Source: an uncultured Oscillospiraceae bacterium
GTDB lineage: Bacteria; Bacillota_A; Clostridia; Oscillospirales; Oscillospiraceae
DNA: 39,501 bases
Assembly: GCA_944385265.1 (NCBI GenBank)
Contig: CALWWO010000055.1
Location: 1 to 39,501 of the forward strand
Direction: 5' to 3'
Below are positions 1 to 9,313 of the stretch, one piece after another. Both the position numbers and the translations under genes were made by a program. The notes under the pieces are model-generated. The model did no database searches and was not told the origin of the DNA. It saw nothing but the letters and a program-made list of their open reading frames with translations. Numbering within the stretch: the stretch's first letter is position 1; each line of letters opens with the position of its first letter.

Positions 1-1
1 G

Positions 2-1405
2 CTTCCGTGGGATGAGGCGTGGGATATCGTAACGCGCTCTGTTTCATACACCAATCACACGGTTTTGCCGGAGGCGCTTGAAAAATGGCCGGTGTCTCTG
101 TTTTCAGAGCTGCTGCCGCGCGTTTATATGATCGTAGAGGAGATCAACCGCCGGTATCTTGAGAGTTTCGATCGCTCGCTTCCCGACGCCGATGCGCTTA
201 TGGCGGCAACAGCCATATTGTGGGACGGGCAGGTAAAAATGGCAAATCTCTCCGTAATCGGCAGCCATTCCGTAAACGGTGTTGCATCTCTTCACAGCGA
301 GATACTCAAAAAGGACACATTAAAGGAATTTTACAGTCTTATGCCGGATAAATTCAACAATAAGACAAACGGCGTAAGCCACCGCCGCTTTCTTGTCGAG
401 TCAAATCCGGGTCTTACGCGTTTGCTGACAGAATATATCGGAGATTCGTGGATCGCTGACCCAGCTGATCTTGAAGCGCTGCTCGATTTTAAAAATAATG
501 CGGCTTTTTTGGATGGGCTGCAGCAGGTCAAATATGAAAATAAGTGCCGTCTGGCAAAATTTATATCGGATAAAAACCATATCAAAGTCGACCCGAACTC
601 CGTTTTCGACATCCATGTAAAGCGTATACACGCATATAAGCGGCAGCTTCTCCATATCTTCAAGATCATGAATGTCTACAATAAGCTTAAAGCAGATCCT
701 CACCTTGATATACCGCCGTGCACGTTCATTATGTCCGGCAAGGCGGCGCAGAGCTACACTTTCGCTAAGGAGACGATAAAGCTGTATTGCAGCGTAGCGG
801 ATATTATAAATTCAGACCCTGACATGGACGGGAAGCTCAAGGTCGTATTCCTTGAAAACTTCGACGTATCCTCCGCGCAGCTTATCTATCCCGCAGCAGA
901 TATAAGCGAGCAGATATCGACCGCCGGTAAAGAGGCAAGCGGCACCGGCAATATGAAATTCATGTTCAACGGCGCCGTAACGCTCGGTACGGTCGATGGA
1001 GCGAATGTTGAGATACTGAATCTCGTCGGAAACGATAATATATTTACGTTCGGCGTTTTGGCTGACGAGGCGATGTCCCTGCATGCAAACGGGTATTCCT
1101 CATTCGCGGAATATTCCGGAAACAATGATCTTCGCCTTGTAATAGACCAGCTTGTAAACGGCTTTTTCGACAAGTCGGGATGCGCCTTCTGGAACATCAG
1201 AAACGCTCTGCTTCAGGATAACGACGAATATCTCGTACTGAAGGACTTTGCAAGCTATTTCAGCACATGGGAAAAAGCTCTTAAAATCTATTCATCCTCA
1301 CCGGAAAAATGGTATTCGATGGCAGCGGTGAATATAGCAAAAGCGGGATATTTCACAAGCGATCGCACTATTGCGGAATATGCCGCCGATATATGGAAGC
1401 TGTAA
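2..1405 (+). CDS. glgP: Glycogen/starch/alpha-glucan phosphorylase, C-terminal 467 residues (5' end outside window)
   Basis: Cytoplasmic PLP enzyme (GT35) that releases glucose-1-phosphate from the non-reducing ends of alpha-1,4-glucan. The frame is open from base 2, reading LPWDEAW...TNHTVLPEALEKW, a hallmark of the middle of GT35 proteins. RIHAYKRQ and the PLP-binding stretch EASGTGNMKFMFNG (bases about 932-973), with the Schiff-base lysine in NMKF, follow in the expected order. Family members are usually 750-840 residues, so the N-terminal 40-45% lies upstream of the window. The stop is followed 67 bases later by glgC, which has its own AAAGGAGG site. Catabolic and synthetic glycogen genes therefore appear to share an operon, which is common in Clostridia. 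Function is secure; the true start cannot be seen. Confidence 0.96.
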   Translation, partial: LPWDEAWDIVTRSVSYTNHTVLPEALEKWPVSLFSELLPRVYMIVEEINRRYLESFDRSLPDADALMAATAILWDGQVKMANLSVIGSHSVNGVASLHSEILKKDTLKEFYSLMPDKFNNKTNGVSHRRFLVESNPGLTRLLTEYIGDSWIADPADLEALLDFKNNAAFLDGLQQVKYENKCRLAKFISDKNHIKVDPNSVFDIHVKRIHAYKRQLLHIFKIMNVYNKLKADPHLDIPPCTFIMSGKAAQSYTFAKETIKLYCSVADIINSDPDMDGKLKVVFLENFDVSSAQLIYPAADISEQISTAGKEASGTGNMKFMFNGAVTLGTVDGANVEILNLVGNDNIFTFGVLADEAMSLHANGYSSFAEYSGNNDLRLVIDQLVNGFFDKSGCAFWNIRNALLQDNDEYLVLKDFASYFSTWEKALKIYSSSPEKWYSMAAVNIAKAGYFTSDRTIAEYAADIWKL

Positions 1406-1472
1406 AAGCGGCTTTCCGCGCATCGTATAGGTTGATCAGCCAAAGCGTAATTTACAAAGGAGGTCTAAATAA

Positions 1473-2615
1473 ATGAGAAAAAAGGAATGTATTGCCATGC
1501 TTCTCGCAGGCGGTCAAGGCAGCCGTCTGGGCGCACTAACAAGAAAAACAGCTAAGCCGGTCGTCGCTTTCGGCGGCAAATACAGGATAATTGATTTCAG
1601 CCTCTCTAATTGCATCCACTCAAATATCGATACCGTCGGCGTTTTGACGCAGTATAAGCCGCTTGTTTTGAATGCCTATCTTGCAAACGGGTCGGCATGG
1701 GATCTCGACTCGCCCGACGGCGGCATGCATATCCTTCCCCCGTTTGAAACGGAGGTCGGCGGAGAGTGGTACAAGGGCACTGCCGATGCCATATTCCACA
1801 ACATCGATTTTATTGAGCAATATGACCCTACGCACGTTCTTATCCTATCCGGCGATCATATCTACAAAATGGATTATAACGACATGCTTCAATTCCATAT
1901 CAAGAGCGATGCGGCGATGACTGTCGCCGTCATAGATGTGGATATAAAGGAGGCTCACCGCTTCGGCATAATGAGCGTCGACGAGAATATGAAGATCACA
2001 AAATTCTCAGAAAAGCCGAAAAATCCTGACAGCACGCTCGCCTCAATGGGCATTTACATATTCAGGTGGGACGTCTTAAAACAGGTGCTTTTGGAGGATC
2101 ACGACGACCCGAACTCCTCAAAGGATTTCGGAAAGGACATCATCCCGCGTTTACTGAGCCAGGGCAAGCCTGTTTTTGCGCACCGCTTTAACGGCTACTG
2201 GCAGGACGTTGGGACTATCGAGAGCTATTATGAAGCTCAAATGAACCTGCTGGAGCCTGAGCCTGCTTTCAATATCTTCGACAGCGACATGCGTGTGTTT
2301 TCAAATTCAAACGTTTTCCCGCCGCATTATATCGGCAAAAACGCACTTGTCGAGCGGAGCATCGTCTGCAACGGAAGCACAATACTCGGCACGGTCAAAA
2401 ATTCGATCGTGAGCACAGACGTCAGTATCGGCGAAGGCGCTCTTGTTGAAGATTCCATTTTGCTTCCCGGCGCGGTAATCGAGGAAAACGCGCGCGTCAT
2501 ACGCGCCATCGTCGGCGAGGAAGCCGTTATAGAGAAAAACGCCTGCTTCTGCGGCGGAAATAAAGATAGCAAAATAGCTCTTATCGGCGATAAAGAGCAT
2601 TTTGCGAGCGCTTAA
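1473..2615 (+). CDS. glgC: Glucose-1-phosphate adenylyltransferase (ADP-glucose pyrophosphorylase catalytic subunit)
   Basis: Makes ADP-glucose and pyrophosphate from ATP and glucose-1-phosphate, the committed step of bacterial glycogen synthesis. The 380-residue protein has the intact nucleotidyltransferase signature [14 protein letters not shown] near residue 11, the [15 protein letters not shown] segment, and later [24 protein letters not shown] and [10 protein letters not shown] left-handed beta-helix of hexapeptide-like repeats follows from about residue 290 ([29 protein letters not shown]). Length is normal. The start is set by AAAGGAGG about 8 bases upstream. It lies 17 bases before glgD, and GlgC and GlgD of Firmicutes form a heteromeric enzyme. 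Regulation by metabolites is expected from the family but cannot be read here. Confidence 0.97.
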   Translation: MRKKECIAMLLAGGQGSRLGALTRKTAKPVVAFGGKYRIIDFSLSNCIHSNIDTVGVLTQYKPLVLNAYLANGSAWDLDSPDGGMHILPPFETEVGGEWYKGTADAIFHNIDFIEQYDPTHVLILSGDHIYKMDYNDMLQFHIKSDAAMTVAVIDVDIKEAHRFGIMSVDENMKITKFSEKPKNPDSTLASMGIYIFRWDVLKQVLLEDHDDPNSSKDFGKDIIPRLLSQGKPVFAHRFNGYWQDVGTIESYYEAQMNLLEPEPAFNIFDSDMRVFSNSNVFPPHYIGKNALVERSIVCNGSTILGTVKNSIVSTDVSIGEGALVEDSILLPGAVIEENARVIRAIVGEEAVIEKNACFCGGNKDSKIALIGDKEHFASA

Positions 2616-2632
2616 AAGGAGGATATGCGGCA

Positions 2633-3736
2633 ATGAAAGATATAATGGCGATCATCTGCACAAATTATAACGAGGACTCCCTCGGCTCTCTTGTCTCCGA
2701 CCGTACTCTTGCCTCTCTCCCCTTCGGTGGAAGATACCGGCTGGTCGATTTTCCGCTCTCTAATATGAAAAACTCAGATATCCGCACGGTCGGCATCATC
2801 ATGCCGTATATGTACCGCTCGCTTATGGATCACCTTGGCGGCGGTAAGGAGTGGAACCAATACCGCAAGGTAGGCGGCTTTTTCTTCCTGCCCGGCACCA
2901 TATACGGATTTAAAACGACACACAGTAAATTTTTGCTACGTGATTTTATCGCGAACAAGCCCTTTGTCACCCGCGGCAGCGGCGATCTCATAGTCATAAG
3001 CGGCAGCAACAAGATATTCAACATCGACTATCGAAGCATCGCACGCCAGCATGAGGCAAGCGGAGCCGACATTACGCTCATTTACAAAAAAAGCGACACG
3101 CCTTGTGATTCCGGGGACCTATTCCTTGATATAAACAATCACGGCAGAGTTACAAATATCATACATAAGCAGGACTTTTACGGCAGCCGTTTTCTTGACG
3201 CGCTCATAATAAATCGTGAAATGCTTTTAAATTACTTGAAATGGTATGAGGCTTTACCGTATCTGGACCTTATGGATACGATATCCGAGACGCTCAGTAC
3301 AGTAAAGGTCTATGCGTACGAATTTGACGGCTATGCCGGCACGATCGACGGGCTTAAAACATATATGGATTGCAGCATGGATCTGCTGGACGAAAACGTA
3401 AGAGACGAGCTGTTTATTCCGGAGCGTCAGATAAGCACCAAGGCGCAGGATTCCGCGCCGGCAAAATACCTGCCGAGTGCGCGCGTTCGCAATTCCATCA
3501 TATCCTCCGGCTGCATTATAGACGGGGACGTTGAAAACTGCATAGTCTTCCGCGATGCGACGATCGAGCGTGGAGCGGCAATAAAAAACAGTATAATAAT
3601 GGCGCACTCCGTAATAGGTCGCAACGTCTGTCTTGAAAACGTGATATGCGATAAATACGTGCATATACAACCCGGCGTCAAGCTGTTTGGCAGCCGCGAT
3701 AATCCGATAGTCATCGAAAAGAGGAGCAACCTGTAA
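2633..3736 (+). CDS. glgD: GlgD, non-catalytic/regulatory ADP-glucose pyrophosphorylase subunit
   Basis: A 367-residue paralogue of GlgC with the same fold: a nucleotidyltransferase domain, then a C-terminal beta-helix (VRNSIISSGCIIDGDV, NSIIMAHSVIGRNVCLENVI). The glycine-rich GGxGxRL catalytic loop of GlgC is replaced by ICTNYNEDSLGSLVSDRT, and the GYWQDVGTI segment has become GYAGTIDGL, so it should be inactive or nearly so alone. In Bacillus and relatives GlgD associates with GlgC and raises its activity; that role is inferred from the family. The start is supported by AAAAGGAGG, with ATG 8-10 bases downstream. It lies between glgC (17 bases) and glgA (13 bases), as in many Firmicute glg operons. 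Confidence 0.95.
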   Translation: MKDIMAIICTNYNEDSLGSLVSDRTLASLPFGGRYRLVDFPLSNMKNSDIRTVGIIMPYMYRSLMDHLGGGKEWNQYRKVGGFFFLPGTIYGFKTTHSKFLLRDFIANKPFVTRGSGDLIVISGSNKIFNIDYRSIARQHEASGADITLIYKKSDTPCDSGDLFLDINNHGRVTNIIHKQDFYGSRFLDALIINREMLLNYLKWYEALPYLDLMDTISETLSTVKVYAYEFDGYAGTIDGLKTYMDCSMDLLDENVRDELFIPERQISTKAQDSAPAKYLPSARVRNSIISSGCIIDGDVENCIVFRDATIERGAAIKNSIIMAHSVIGRNVCLENVICDKYVHIQPGVKLFGSRDNPIVIEKRSNL

Positions 3737-3749
3737 AGGAGGTATATTC

Positions 3750-5183
3750 ATGAAAATACTTTACGCCGCATTTGAAGCCGCCCCGTTCATGAAAACAGGC
3801 GGACTTGGCGACGTCGCCGGAAGCCTTCCAAAGGCTCTGGTAAACGAGGGCGCCGACGTGCGCCTCATCATGCCAAAGTTTGATTCCATCCCTGAAATGT
3901 ATAAATCACAGATGACGCATGTCGCCGATTTTTACATGGATCTGAGCTGGCGGCACCAGTACTGCGGGATCGAAACGCTTGTGCTGGATGGCGTCACATG
4001 CTATTTTATCGACAACGAATATTACTTCAAGCGCCCGCAGCCGTACGGGTATTATGATGATGGAGAGCGTATCGCCTTTTTCGCAAAAGCGGTACTCGAC
4101 TGCATCCCGCATCTGCCGGATTTTGTACCTGATATCATACACTGCAACGACTGGCACACGGCGCTGACACCCGTATATCTCAAAACGCGCAGCCGCACCG
4201 GCGTATATCAGAACATCAAAACGGTATTTACGATCCACAACCTTAAATTCCAGGGACAGTTTTCCCGCTGGTGCACGGGCGACGTGCTGGGGCTTTCCGA
4301 TGAAGAGGCGGAGCATGCAGGGCTCTTTTGCGCCGACGGACTGAATTACCTCAAGGGCGGAGTGTGCTGCAGCGACGCGCTCACTACCGTGAGCCCATCA
4401 TATGCAGAGGAGATATGCACTGCCTTTTACGGCGAAAAGCTCGATGACGTTTTCCGCAGTCGAAAGCACCTCCTGCGCGGCATATTGAACGGTATCGATA
4501 CATCGATATACGACCCGCAGTCCGATGCGATGATACACAAGCATTACAGTGCGGACGATATATCAGGGAAAGCGGCGAACAAAGCCGCTCTTCAGAAAAG
4601 GCTGGGACTTAAAAAACGCGCGAGGACACCGCTTATCGGTATAGTAAGCCGCTTGACCGAACAGAAAGGGCTTGATCTTGTGCTGCACATTATACGCGAA
4701 TTTATGGAGGATAGCGTGCAGTTCGTAGTTTTAGGAGTTGGAGACGAAAAATACGAGCGTGCATTCAGGCAGCTCGCAGCCGACATGCCGGACAAGTTTG
4801 CCGCCGGGATATATTTCGACGAAGAGCTGTCGCATCTCATATACGCCGGCGCAGATATGATACTCGTCCCGTCGCTGTTTGAGCCGTGCGGTCTTTCGCA
4901 GATGTTTGCCATGCGCTATGGCGCGCTGCCCGTAGTGCGCGAGACCGGCGGGCTCCGGGACAGCGTCGAGCCATATAATAAATACGAGCATACCGGCACA
5001 GGATTCAGCTTTGCAAATTATAACGCACATGAGCTTTTGTTTACGCTGAAGGACGCTGTGACGCTGTATCACAAAAACCGCGCCGAATGGGAAGCGATGG
5101 TCGTCCGCGCGATGAATAAGGACTTCTCATGGAGCGCCTCTGCTAAACAGTATATCGACATGTATACGGAGCTTTTAAAATGA
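3750..5183 (+). CDS. glgA: Glycogen synthase (ADP-glucose dependent)
   Basis: A GT5 retaining glucosyltransferase of 477 residues that extends alpha-1,4-glucan from ADP-glucose. The N-terminal signature MKILYAAFEAAPFMKTGGLGDVAG contains the ADP-glucose-binding KTGGLGDV motif. HCNDWHTALTPVYL and TIHNLKFQG are typical of the first Rossmann domain. The second has GIVSRLTEQKGLDL and the acidic pair in PSLFEPCGLSQMFAMRYG. Length is typical (470-490). The start has AAAGGAGG 9 bases ahead. The final codons overlap the next gene by four bases (ATGA), so translation of the downstream fusion enzyme is probably coupled to glgA. Confidence 0.97.
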   Translation: MKILYAAFEAAPFMKTGGLGDVAGSLPKALVNEGADVRLIMPKFDSIPEMYKSQMTHVADFYMDLSWRHQYCGIETLVLDGVTCYFIDNEYYFKRPQPYGYYDDGERIAFFAKAVLDCIPHLPDFVPDIIHCNDWHTALTPVYLKTRSRTGVYQNIKTVFTIHNLKFQGQFSRWCTGDVLGLSDEEAEHAGLFCADGLNYLKGGVCCSDALTTVSPSYAEEICTAFYGEKLDDVFRSRKHLLRGILNGIDTSIYDPQSDAMIHKHYSADDISGKAANKAALQKRLGLKKRARTPLIGIVSRLTEQKGLDLVLHIIREFMEDSVQFVVLGVGDEKYERAFRQLAADMPDKFAAGIYFDEELSHLIYAGADMILVPSLFEPCGLSQMFAMRYGALPVVRETGGLRDSVEPYNKYEHTGTGFSFANYNAHELLFTLKDAVTLYHKNRAEWEAMVVRAMNKDFSWSASAKQYIDMYTELLK

Positions 5184-8100
5184 GCGCTGTCTTTCATAAT
5201 TCCTACGATATAAAATACCGCCGCCCTTTCGGGGCGGCGGTAACGGGCAGTACGGTAAAATTATCGCTTACGGCTCCATACGGCAGCAAATGCCTTGTCC
5301 GGCTATGGGAAAACGGCAAAGGCGAGACGGTCGTCCCAATGCAGTACAACGGCGAAGATAACGTCTGCTCTGCCGTCGTCCCCATGCCGGACTACGCCGT
5401 TTTAGTATGGTACTATTTTATCATCGACTTGCCCGACAAAGGTCGCGTCTACTACGGCGCGGACGGTACGAATCTCGGCGGTGTTGGCAAAATTTACGAG
5501 CATGAGCCTCCGTCATGGCAGGTAACCGTATATCGTCCGGACCATATACCCGACTGGTATAAAAACGCCGTTGTGTATCAAATATTCCCCGACAGGTTTT
5601 TCCGCGGGCACGACTGGCGAGAGTGCCAGCAAAACGCAGCTCTCCCCCCCGCTCACCGCGGTCCGGGCAGATACGTCCGCGAAAACTGGGACGAAACGCC
5701 GTTTTACTCGAAAAATCCCGACGGCAGTATATCAAGCTGGGATTTTTACGGCGGTAATCTTACCGGCATAACGGAAAAGCTGTTGTATCTCAAAAGCCTT
5801 GGCGTCACCGCGCTGTACTTGAATCCTATTTTCAAATCTCCAAGCAACCATAAATACGACACCTCTGACTATATGCATGTCGACGAGACGTTCGGCGGCG
5901 ACAAAGCGCTCGACGCCCTGATAAATGAGGCGAAAAAGCTCGGTATCGGTATAATACTCGACGGGGTGTTCAGCCACACTGGCGCTGACAGCGTGTATTT
6001 CAATAAATATGGCAATTTTGACTCCGTGGGCGCATATCAGGGCGAAGCTTCTCCATATTACAGGTGGTACAATTTTGAGGAATTTCCCGATAAATATGAC
6101 TGCTGGTGGGGCGTAACTGATCTGCCAAACGTCAATGAAGACGACAAGTGGTACTCCCGCTTCATTTACAGCGATGAAGGCAGCGTGATACGCCGCTATA
6201 TATCGCGCGGTATAAAGGGTTTTAGACTCGACGTCGCGGACGAGCTGCCGGACGATTTTATAAAGGGCGTACGCCGCGCGATGACGGAAACGGATCCCGA
6301 TTCCCTTCTGCTCGGCGAGGTATGGGAGGATGCGAGCAACAAGTTCAGCCACGGCGAGCAGCGCGAGTATTTATACGGCGGCGAGCTTCAGTCGGTAATG
6401 AATTACCCGTTTCGCGACGCGGCTGTTGATTTTATCATAAACGGCGACGCGGAAAGCTTCTGCCGCAGACTCATGTCTCTATACGAAAATTATCCGCCGG
6501 AGCATTTTTACGCGAATTTAAATCTCATCGGCACGCACGATACGCGGCGTATAATCACCGTTTTAGGCGAAGCGCCGGAGCTTGACAGCGCGGAAGACAA
6601 GCGTGATTTCCGCCTGCCCGACGATATTTATGAACTTGCGAAGAAGCGGCTTATCCTGCTGTCTCTTATACAGTTTACGATCCCCGGAGTCCCGTGCATA
6701 TATTACGGCGATGAAGCCGGGATGCAGGGGTACGAGGATCCGTTCAACCGCGCCGGTTTCCCATGGGGGCGCGAGGATATGCAGCTTGTCGAGCATTTTC
6801 GCTTCATATCGCACCTGTGGCACGAGTACGGCACGCTTATTGACGGCGATTTTACGCCGCTTGCGTTCGGTCGCAATGTGTTCGGCTGTCTGCGTCGAAA
6901 AGACGGCGACACGATCCTCACGCTAGTGAATGTAAACAAATACGGAAACGCCGAGTTAAACGTCGAGAAATATGGGAAATATGCACTCGACCTGCTACAT
7001 ACGCGGCGGATCGATACTACGGGCAGCAATCTAGAGGTGACGCTTGAGCCGCTTTCTCCGGCGGTCATATATTTTACCGATTCTCCGCTGCCGCGGAAAC
7101 CGCTTATGCGCTCAGCCGGGATACTGTGCCATGTCACCTCCGTTCCGACAGCCTCCGATTTCCCTGTTCTTGGGCGAGATATGTTTAAATTTATCGATTT
7201 TCTCGCCGCCTCCGGGCAAAAGTTGTGGCAGATACTGCCGCTGAATCCTCCGGATGCTTTCGGCTCGCCGTATACAAGCTGCTCGGCGTTTGCCGGTAAC
7301 ATCGATCTGATTGACGATACCGCGTCCGTTACTGACAGCAGATATGAGCGCTTCTGCGCAGAAAACCGTTGCTGGCTCGACGATTTTGCGCTTTACGCGA
7401 TACTCCATAACCGATTTAACAAGCCCTGGCAGGAATGGCCGCGCGAATACCGCGACAGGACAAGCTTGGACAATATCAAAAAGGAGTTTTCGGACGATAT
7501 AGAGCGCATAAAGCGTGAACAGTACCGCTTTTTCTCCCAATGGAGCGCGGTAAAAAAATACGCAAACGAACGCGGAGTGTCGATAATCGGTGATATCCCG
7601 CTTTTCGTGTCAGGCGACAGCGCCGACGTCTGGGCTCACAGGGAGTTTTTTATGCTTGATAATAGCGGATATCCGCTTCTCACAGCGGGCGCGCCTCCCG
7701 ATGGTTTTACATCCGACGGGCAGAACTGGAACACGCCGGTTTACAACTGGGATAAAATCAAGCGCTCCTCGTATATCTGGTGGAAAAACAGGCTTTCACA
7801 CTGCATGAAACTATACGACTGGGTGCGTATCGATCATTTTCGCGGTCTCTCGGCGGGATACGTGATAAAAAGCGGCGAGACGGCAAAGAACGGTGCATGG
7901 ATGTTCGGTCCGGGGCTTGATTTCTTCAAAAGCGTCCGCCCGGCGGATATGCGGCTGATAGCCGAAGATCTCGGCACCTTAGACAGGTGCGTATATGATC
8001 TTCTCGAGCTGTCGGGGCTTCCCGGTATGAACGTATGGCAGTTTAACAGCGGGGAGATGACATCGATGGACGAAAATACCGCGTCACGCCGCGTATTTTA

Positions 8101-8383
8101 CAGCGGCACGCACGACAACGATACGCTGCTCGGCTGGTGCTCCGCAAGCTTCCCCGAGGGCGACCCTGCCGAAAAAGCGCGCGAGATAATAGAGACGCTC
8201 TACGCCTCATCCGGCGGATGGGTCATACTTCCGCTTCAGGATGTATTTTTGCTCGGTTCATCGGCGCGCATGAACACGCCCGGGACAGAAAACGGCAACT
8301 GGAAATGGAAAGCCGCCCCCTCTCTGCCATACAATGCGGCGGCGGAGTATTTAAGCGACCTTGTTAAAAAGCATCACAGATAG
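5180..8383 (+). CDS. GH13 alpha-amylase/pullulanase-like + GH77 4-alpha-glucanotransferase fusion enzyme
   Basis: A cytoplasmic enzyme of 1067 residues with two complete-looking catalytic units and no signal peptide. Residues 1-120 form a beta-sandwich of the kind seen before neopullulanase-type GH13 enzymes. The GH13 domain (about 125-635) has VVYQIFPDRF, GVFSHTG, the nucleophile in FRLDVADE (D351), the acid/base in LLLGEVWED (E380) and IGTHDTRR (D454). A second domain starts near residue 645 (AGILCHVTSVPT) and carries MalQ features: GSPYTSCSAFAGN, GDIPLFVSGDSADVW, the nucleophile in VRIDHFRG (D885), LIAEDLG (E929) and GTHDNDTLLGW (D979). At about 425 residues the GH77 part is shorter than E. 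coli MalQ. It overlaps glgA by four bases. The likely job is debranching or shortening glycogen chains and transferring maltooligosaccharides. The exact GH13 specificity is inferred. Confidence 0.93.
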   Translation: MSAVFHNSYDIKYRRPFGAAVTGSTVKLSLTAPYGSKCLVRLWENGKGETVVPMQYNGEDNVCSAVVPMPDYAVLVWYYFIIDLPDKGRVYYGADGTNLGGVGKIYEHEPPSWQVTVYRPDHIPDWYKNAVVYQIFPDRFFRGHDWRECQQNAALPPAHRGPGRYVRENWDETPFYSKNPDGSISSWDFYGGNLTGITEKLLYLKSLGVTALYLNPIFKSPSNHKYDTSDYMHVDETFGGDKALDALINEAKKLGIGIILDGVFSHTGADSVYFNKYGNFDSVGAYQGEASPYYRWYNFEEFPDKYDCWWGVTDLPNVNEDDKWYSRFIYSDEGSVIRRYISRGIKGFRLDVADELPDDFIKGVRRAMTETDPDSLLLGEVWEDASNKFSHGEQREYLYGGELQSVMNYPFRDAAVDFIINGDAESFCRRLMSLYENYPPEHFYANLNLIGTHDTRRIITVLGEAPELDSAEDKRDFRLPDDIYELAKKRLILLSLIQFTIPGVPCIYYGDEAGMQGYEDPFNRAGFPWGREDMQLVEHFRFISHLWHEYGTLIDGDFTPLAFGRNVFGCLRRKDGDTILTLVNVNKYGNAELNVEKYGKYALDLLHTRRIDTTGSNLEVTLEPLSPAVIYFTDSPLPRKPLMRSAGILCHVTSVPTASDFPVLGRDMFKFIDFLAASGQKLWQILPLNPPDAFGSPYTSCSAFAGNIDLIDDTASVTDSRYERFCAENRCWLDDFALYAILHNRFNKPWQEWPREYRDRTSLDNIKKEFSDDIERIKREQYRFFSQWSAVKKYANERGVSIIGDIPLFVSGDSADVWAHREFFMLDNSGYPLLTAGAPPDGFTSDGQNWNTPVYNWDKIKRSSYIWWKNRLSHCMKLYDWVRIDHFRGLSAGYVIKSGETAKNGAWMFGPGLDFFKSVRPADMRLIAEDLGTLDRCVYDLLELSGLPGMNVWQFNSGEMTSMDENTASRRVFYSGTHDNDTLLGWCSASFPEGDPAEKAREIIETLYASSGGWVILPLQDVFLLGSSARMNTPGTENGNWKWKAAPSLPYNAAAEYLSDLVKKHHR

Positions 8384-8426
8384 CGCACTATCGCCGCGCA
8401 TAAAAAAGAGTTCTGCATATCGTTTA

Positions 8427-8468
8427 AAAGCCGCTCCGAGACGGTTTAAACCGGCTTGGAGCGGCTTT
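8427..8468 (+). terminator. Hairpin closing the glycogen operon
   Basis: Arms AAAGCCGCTCC and GGAGCGGCTTT pair perfectly over 11 bp. The loop contains a smaller CGGTTTAAACCG palindrome, so the stem can be extended imperfectly. It lies 44 bases after the stop of the fusion enzyme. The T-run is short (TTTAC), so termination strength is uncertain. Confidence 0.6.
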
Positions 8469-8597
8469 ACATTTGTCGTAAACGCTACGTCTGTCAAAAC
8501 TATTACAATGCTTTGCCCACAAAGGCATGGGCAGGGCTGCAAAGCATATGATTTATCGCGAAATATATTCGTGCCACAACTATCTGCGCAAAGCGGC

Positions 8598-9137
8598 TCA
8601 GCCGTTTAATACGAGCTTCGCTCTTTCAAGCGCAATAACGATGATCGGGATAAGCACGATATGCAGGATAATACCCGGTATCGCCTCCGTCACAGCGCCG
8701 GCAATAAACGCGGAAAACGGGAATGTAGAGCTCGTAAGCCCCGCGATAACAAATCTCGCCGCTCCCCAGACTATCCTGCCGGCGATCATAGACAGGATAA
8801 GAGTAACATATACGTTCGCGTTTGTTTTCGGGAGTTTTTTATACAGCAGCCCGGATATCAATCCGTACGTCGCGAGTTCAAACGCCATCGCGATGCCCAT
8901 CGGCATCGGCGGCATCTGAAACAGCGCGTATCTTAGAAGAGGTGCGATGAATCCGACGGCGGCTCCCCACTGCCATCCGCATAAAAAGCCGCACAGCAAT
9001 ACCGGAATGTGCATCGGGCTGAGCATAGCTCCTATCTGCGGTATCTGACCCGTTAAAAACGGCAGGACGAGCGCGAGTGCAAGGCATACGCCGGAATAGG
9101 CGAGCCTTTTTACACTGTATGTTCTTGTTGCAGTCAT
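8598..9137 (-). CDS. ECF-type vitamin transporter, substrate-binding S component
   Basis: A 179-residue integral membrane protein with about six hydrophobic segments, from RLAYSGVCLALALVLPFL near the N-terminus to IPGIILHIVLIPIIVIAL at the C-terminus. It looks like an energy-coupling-factor S component: an N-terminal basic stretch, SPMHIPVLLCGFLCGWQWG and APLLRYALFQMPPMP, which resemble the pantothenate-transporter-like/uncharacterised branch rather than BioY, ThiT or FolT. The S component captures the vitamin and relies on an EcfA/EcfT module encoded elsewhere. The start at 9137 follows AAAGGAG by about 6 bases; the ATG 33 bases upstream is inside the leader hairpin and is less likely. The gene stands alone behind a long structured leader, suggesting ligand or translation-dependent control. 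Substrate is not established. Confidence 0.8.
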   Translation of the reverse strand: MTATRTYSVKRLAYSGVCLALALVLPFLTGQIPQIGAMLSPMHIPVLLCGFLCGWQWGAAVGFIAPLLRYALFQMPPMPMGIAMAFELATYGLISGLLYKKLPKTNANVYVTLILSMIAGRIVWGAARFVIAGLTSSTFPFSAFIAGAVTEAIPGIILHIVLIPIIVIALERAKLVLNG

Positions 9138-9145
9138 GATTTTTT

Positions 9146-9312
9146 CTCCTTTCAGACACAAAAAGAGCATCGCTTTCCATGCAGGAAAACGATACCCTCA
9201 CAAGTATCTATCAAATAAAATCTTATTTCGGCGCGACCCTGCGCCGTTTGCTATGTATCTTGCTTTAAGCGGCTTCTACCGCAAAACACAGCTTCATGCT
9301 GCACTATATCGC
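9146..9312 (-). promoter_or_regulatory. Structured leader with attenuator hairpin upstream of the ECF S-component gene; candidate riboswitch
   Basis: Read on the minus strand, the leader holds short hairpins GCGG/CCGC, CGGCGC/GCGCCG and AAATAA/TTATTT. These are followed by a 14-bp stem with some G-U pairs (arms GGGTATCGTTTTCC and GGAAAGCGATGCTC, loop TGCAT) and then TTTTTG, an intrinsic-terminator shape placed just before the ribosome site AAAGGAG. This is the layout of a transcription-attenuation riboswitch. I could not match it to the TPP, FMN, cobalamin, THF or preQ1-I conserved cores by eye, so the ligand class is unknown. Confidence 0.5.
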
Positions 9313-9313
9313 A

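Noticed and set aside
5732..6352. 206-codon minus-strand frame within the GH13-GH77 gene
   Set aside because: Antisense to a gene with intact catalytic motifs; no domain or ribosome site.
9146..9312. Assigning the ECF leader to the TPP, FMN, cobalamin, THF or preQ1-I riboswitch
   Set aside because: None of the conserved cores I know for those classes could be found; the class is left open.
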